NCBI RefSeq assembly: GCF_001514205.1
Contig: NZ_KQ948768.1
Span: 216,255-280,254, forward strand
Direction: 5' to 3'
DNA: 64,000 nt
DNA from: Streptomyces griseoruber
Lineage (GTDB): Bacteria; Actinomycetota; Actinomycetes; Streptomycetales; Streptomycetaceae
The number at the start of each line of letters is the position of its first letter. The stretch's first letter is position 1. The notes beneath the pieces were generated by a model. It did not search any database. It had not been told where the DNA came from and saw only the letters and a list, made by a program, of their open reading frames with translations. Made by a program: the position numbers and the translations under genes. Shown in pieces: positions 62,928 through 64,000 of this stretch.

Positions 62928-63165
62928 GCCGTCCACGAGATCAGAGCCGCCCGCATCCACGGCATCATCGCCGCACTCAGCGCGGCCGGCGTCCCGTGCG
63001 GGGCGGACAAGGGCTGCCAAGGCGCCGGCGGAACCGCCCGCGTTCCCTGCCGCGGCAACCATCGCAGCCTCTCCGACGGCAAGCGAGCGGTGAACGTCGC
63101 TCACGCCACCCACCGGAGCTGCGGGCCTCACGGTCAAAGAGCCGTGAGGCCCGTGGCGGGTACGC
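62928..63165 (+). pseudogene. IS5-family transposase remnant (IS112-like)
   Basis: The frame reads RAARIHGIIAALSAAGVPCG, ADKGCQGAGGTARVPCRGNH and LSDGKRAVNVAHATHRSCG, which is the ADKGYQGAGG...KAVNRAHA block of IS5/IS112 DDE transposases, with decayed residues and no flanking parts. The rest of 62582-63223 shows no gene. Confidence 0.75.
63123..63152 (-). terminator. Terminator-like hairpin after the PKD protein gene
   Basis: A perfect 11-bp inverted repeat (gggcctcacgg, 63123-63133, with 63142-63152) and an 8-nt A-rich loop. It lies about 70 bp downstream of the minus-strand stop at 63224. Confidence 0.6.
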
Positions 63166-63223
63166 CCGTTACCGCCCGGGAGTGTCGTTCCTGGTGGGCG
63201 TGGGGAGTCGAGTCGGGCGCCGG

Positions 63224-64000
63224 TCAGTCGGCCGGTGTCAGTGCGACCTCGGCGCTGCCCGAGAGGGACGGCAGACCGTCCGGGGGCGAGTCCTGGTAGG
63301 TGGCGTTGAAGACCGCCTTCAGGTTGTCCGCACCGGAGTGACCGCCGTCCACGAAGGTCTGGAACGATCCGGAGCAGCCGTTGCTCGACGACAGCGGATG
63401 GCCGTGCGAGTCGTGGCCGAGGATGAACGAGACGGTGACCTTCGAGCAGTCCACGGGCTGGTCGTCGGTGACGTAGACCTGCCAGGTGACCGTGTCACCC
63501 CAGTGGAACGCCGTGCCGCCGTGCGGAGCCGGGTCGGTGGTCAGCGAGACGACCGGCGCCTTGTTGCCGACCACGATGGGAACGGACGCGGAGGCCGAGC
63601 GTCCGGTGCTGTCGGTGACCTTCAGCGTGGCGTCGAAGACGGCGTTCCTGGTGAAGGTGTATGTCGGGTTCGCCTCCCTGGAGTCCACGGTGCCGTCGGC
63701 GTCGAAGTCCCAGGCATAGCGGAGGGCGTCACCGTCGGCGTCCTTCGTACCGGCGCTGGAGAACCGGACCGTCAGCGGGCCGGTGCCGTTGCGTACGTCC
63801 GCGGCGACCTGGGGCTCCGGGGTGCGGTTGCCCCGGGTGAAGTCGATGCGGGAGAGCTGGGCCTCGGGCAGCTCCGCGAAGTACCCGGTGCCGTACTCGA
63901 GGACGTACAGCGCGCCGTCCGGGCCGAACTCGGCGTCGATCGGACCGTCCGTCCTGATCGAGGGGATCGCGTCCTCGATCTTCTGTACCTCGTTCCTGCT
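63224..64000 (-). CDS. PKD-domain/sugar-dehydrogenase-like secreted protein (3' part)
   Basis: At least 258 codons, open to the window edge (5' end outside). N-terminal part seen: IDAEFGPDGALYVLEYGTGY, the last blade of a glucose/sorbosone-dehydrogenase-type beta-propeller; then RIDFTRGNRTPEPQVAAD leads into a PKD domain (TKDADGDALRYAWDFDADGT, YTFTRNAVFDATLKVTDSTG) and a further beta-sandwich ending LSGSAEVALTPAD. These are exported carbohydrate-active proteins, often fused to ThuA or CBM domains. The terminator at 63123 follows. Confidence 0.85.
   Translation of the reverse strand, partial: SRNEVQKIEDAIPSIRTDGPIDAEFGPDGALYVLEYGTGYFAELPEAQLSRIDFTRGNRTPEPQVAADVRNGTGPLTVRFSSAGTKDADGDALRYAWDFDADGTVDSREANPTYTFTRNAVFDATLKVTDSTGRSASASVPIVVGNKAPVVSLTTDPAPHGGTAFHWGDTVTWQVYVTDDQPVDCSKVTVSFILGHDSHGHPLSSSNGCSGSFQTFVDGGHSGADNLKAVFNATYQDSPPDGLPSLSGSAEVALTPAD

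Overview
The window is very GC-rich, has tightly packed genes with many GTG/TTG starts and 4-nt ATGA/GTGA overlaps, and carries typical actinobacterial families: a type III PKS with an ICMT partner, SirTM with a zinc-macrodomain protein, many TetR regulators, and decayed IS5, IS256, IS701 and IS3 elements. All of this points to a Streptomyces-like actinomycete. The abundance of catabolic operons, pseudogenes and transposase remnants suggests an accessory region rather than the conserved core. No rRNA, tRNA or CRISPR was seen.

Layout. 0-2.1 kb: a DUF1269-type membrane protein and an amidohydrolase. 2.6-4.9 kb (minus strand): an operon of DsbA-like thioredoxin, MBL-fold hydrolase and two SnoaL-like proteins. 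4.9-5.7 kb: gap with an IS256 remnant. 5.7-9.3 kb: a small natural-product locus with a UbiA prenyltransferase divergent from type III PKS, ICMT-type methyltransferase and FAD hydroxylase, resembling the srsABC phenolic-lipid operon. 9.5-10.7 kb: a repeat lipoprotein and a DUF6529-like membrane protein.

10.8-45.6 kb is one large CoA-linked catabolic region. It holds three acyl-CoA dehydrogenases, an enoyl-CoA hydratase, an acyl-CoA ligase, a thiolase, a DUF35/lipid-transfer-thiolase pair, four SDRs, an E1alpha/E1beta/E2 2-oxoacid dehydrogenase, two Rieske oxygenases with a ferredoxin and a PDR-type reductase, an RbsABC-like importer and two TetR regulators. Unusually, it also carries two PEP-utilising phosphohistidine enzymes: a pyruvate-phosphate-dikinase homologue whose ATP-grasp half has lost its signature residues, and a stand-alone swivel-domain protein. 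I infer uptake, activation, ring oxidation, beta-oxidation-like cleavage and oxidation of a 2-oxoacid product; the substrate cannot be read from sequence. The region ends in a truncated 3-hydroxyacyl-CoA dehydrogenase fused to debris (HAD fragment, 25-bp minisatellite, broken AraC gene).

46.9-51.1 kb: a compact operon of DsbA-like, tandem SnoaL, MoaF-like, zinc-macrodomain ADP-ribosylhydrolase, SirTM-type sirtuin and SnoaL genes. It is a probable reversible ADP-ribosylation stress system, and its redox/SnoaL parts are paralogous to the 2.6-4.9 kb operon. 51.6-56.0 kb: a TetR regulator with two copies of an 18-bp operator controlling an FAD monooxygenase and a hydrolase, followed by wrecked hydroxyquinol 1,2-dioxygenase and maleylacetate reductase genes and an IS5 tail, i.e. 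a dead lower pathway. 56.1-62.6 kb: a hypothetical protein, a CocE/NonD hydrolase divergent from a PaaX-like regulator with a large dyad between them, an IS701 remnant, a TetR/TetX-like divergent pair (the latter with a TTA codon), and a frameshifted membrane-protein gene. 62.9-64 kb: an IS5-like remnant and the 3' part of a secreted PKD/sugar-dehydrogenase-like gene running off the window.
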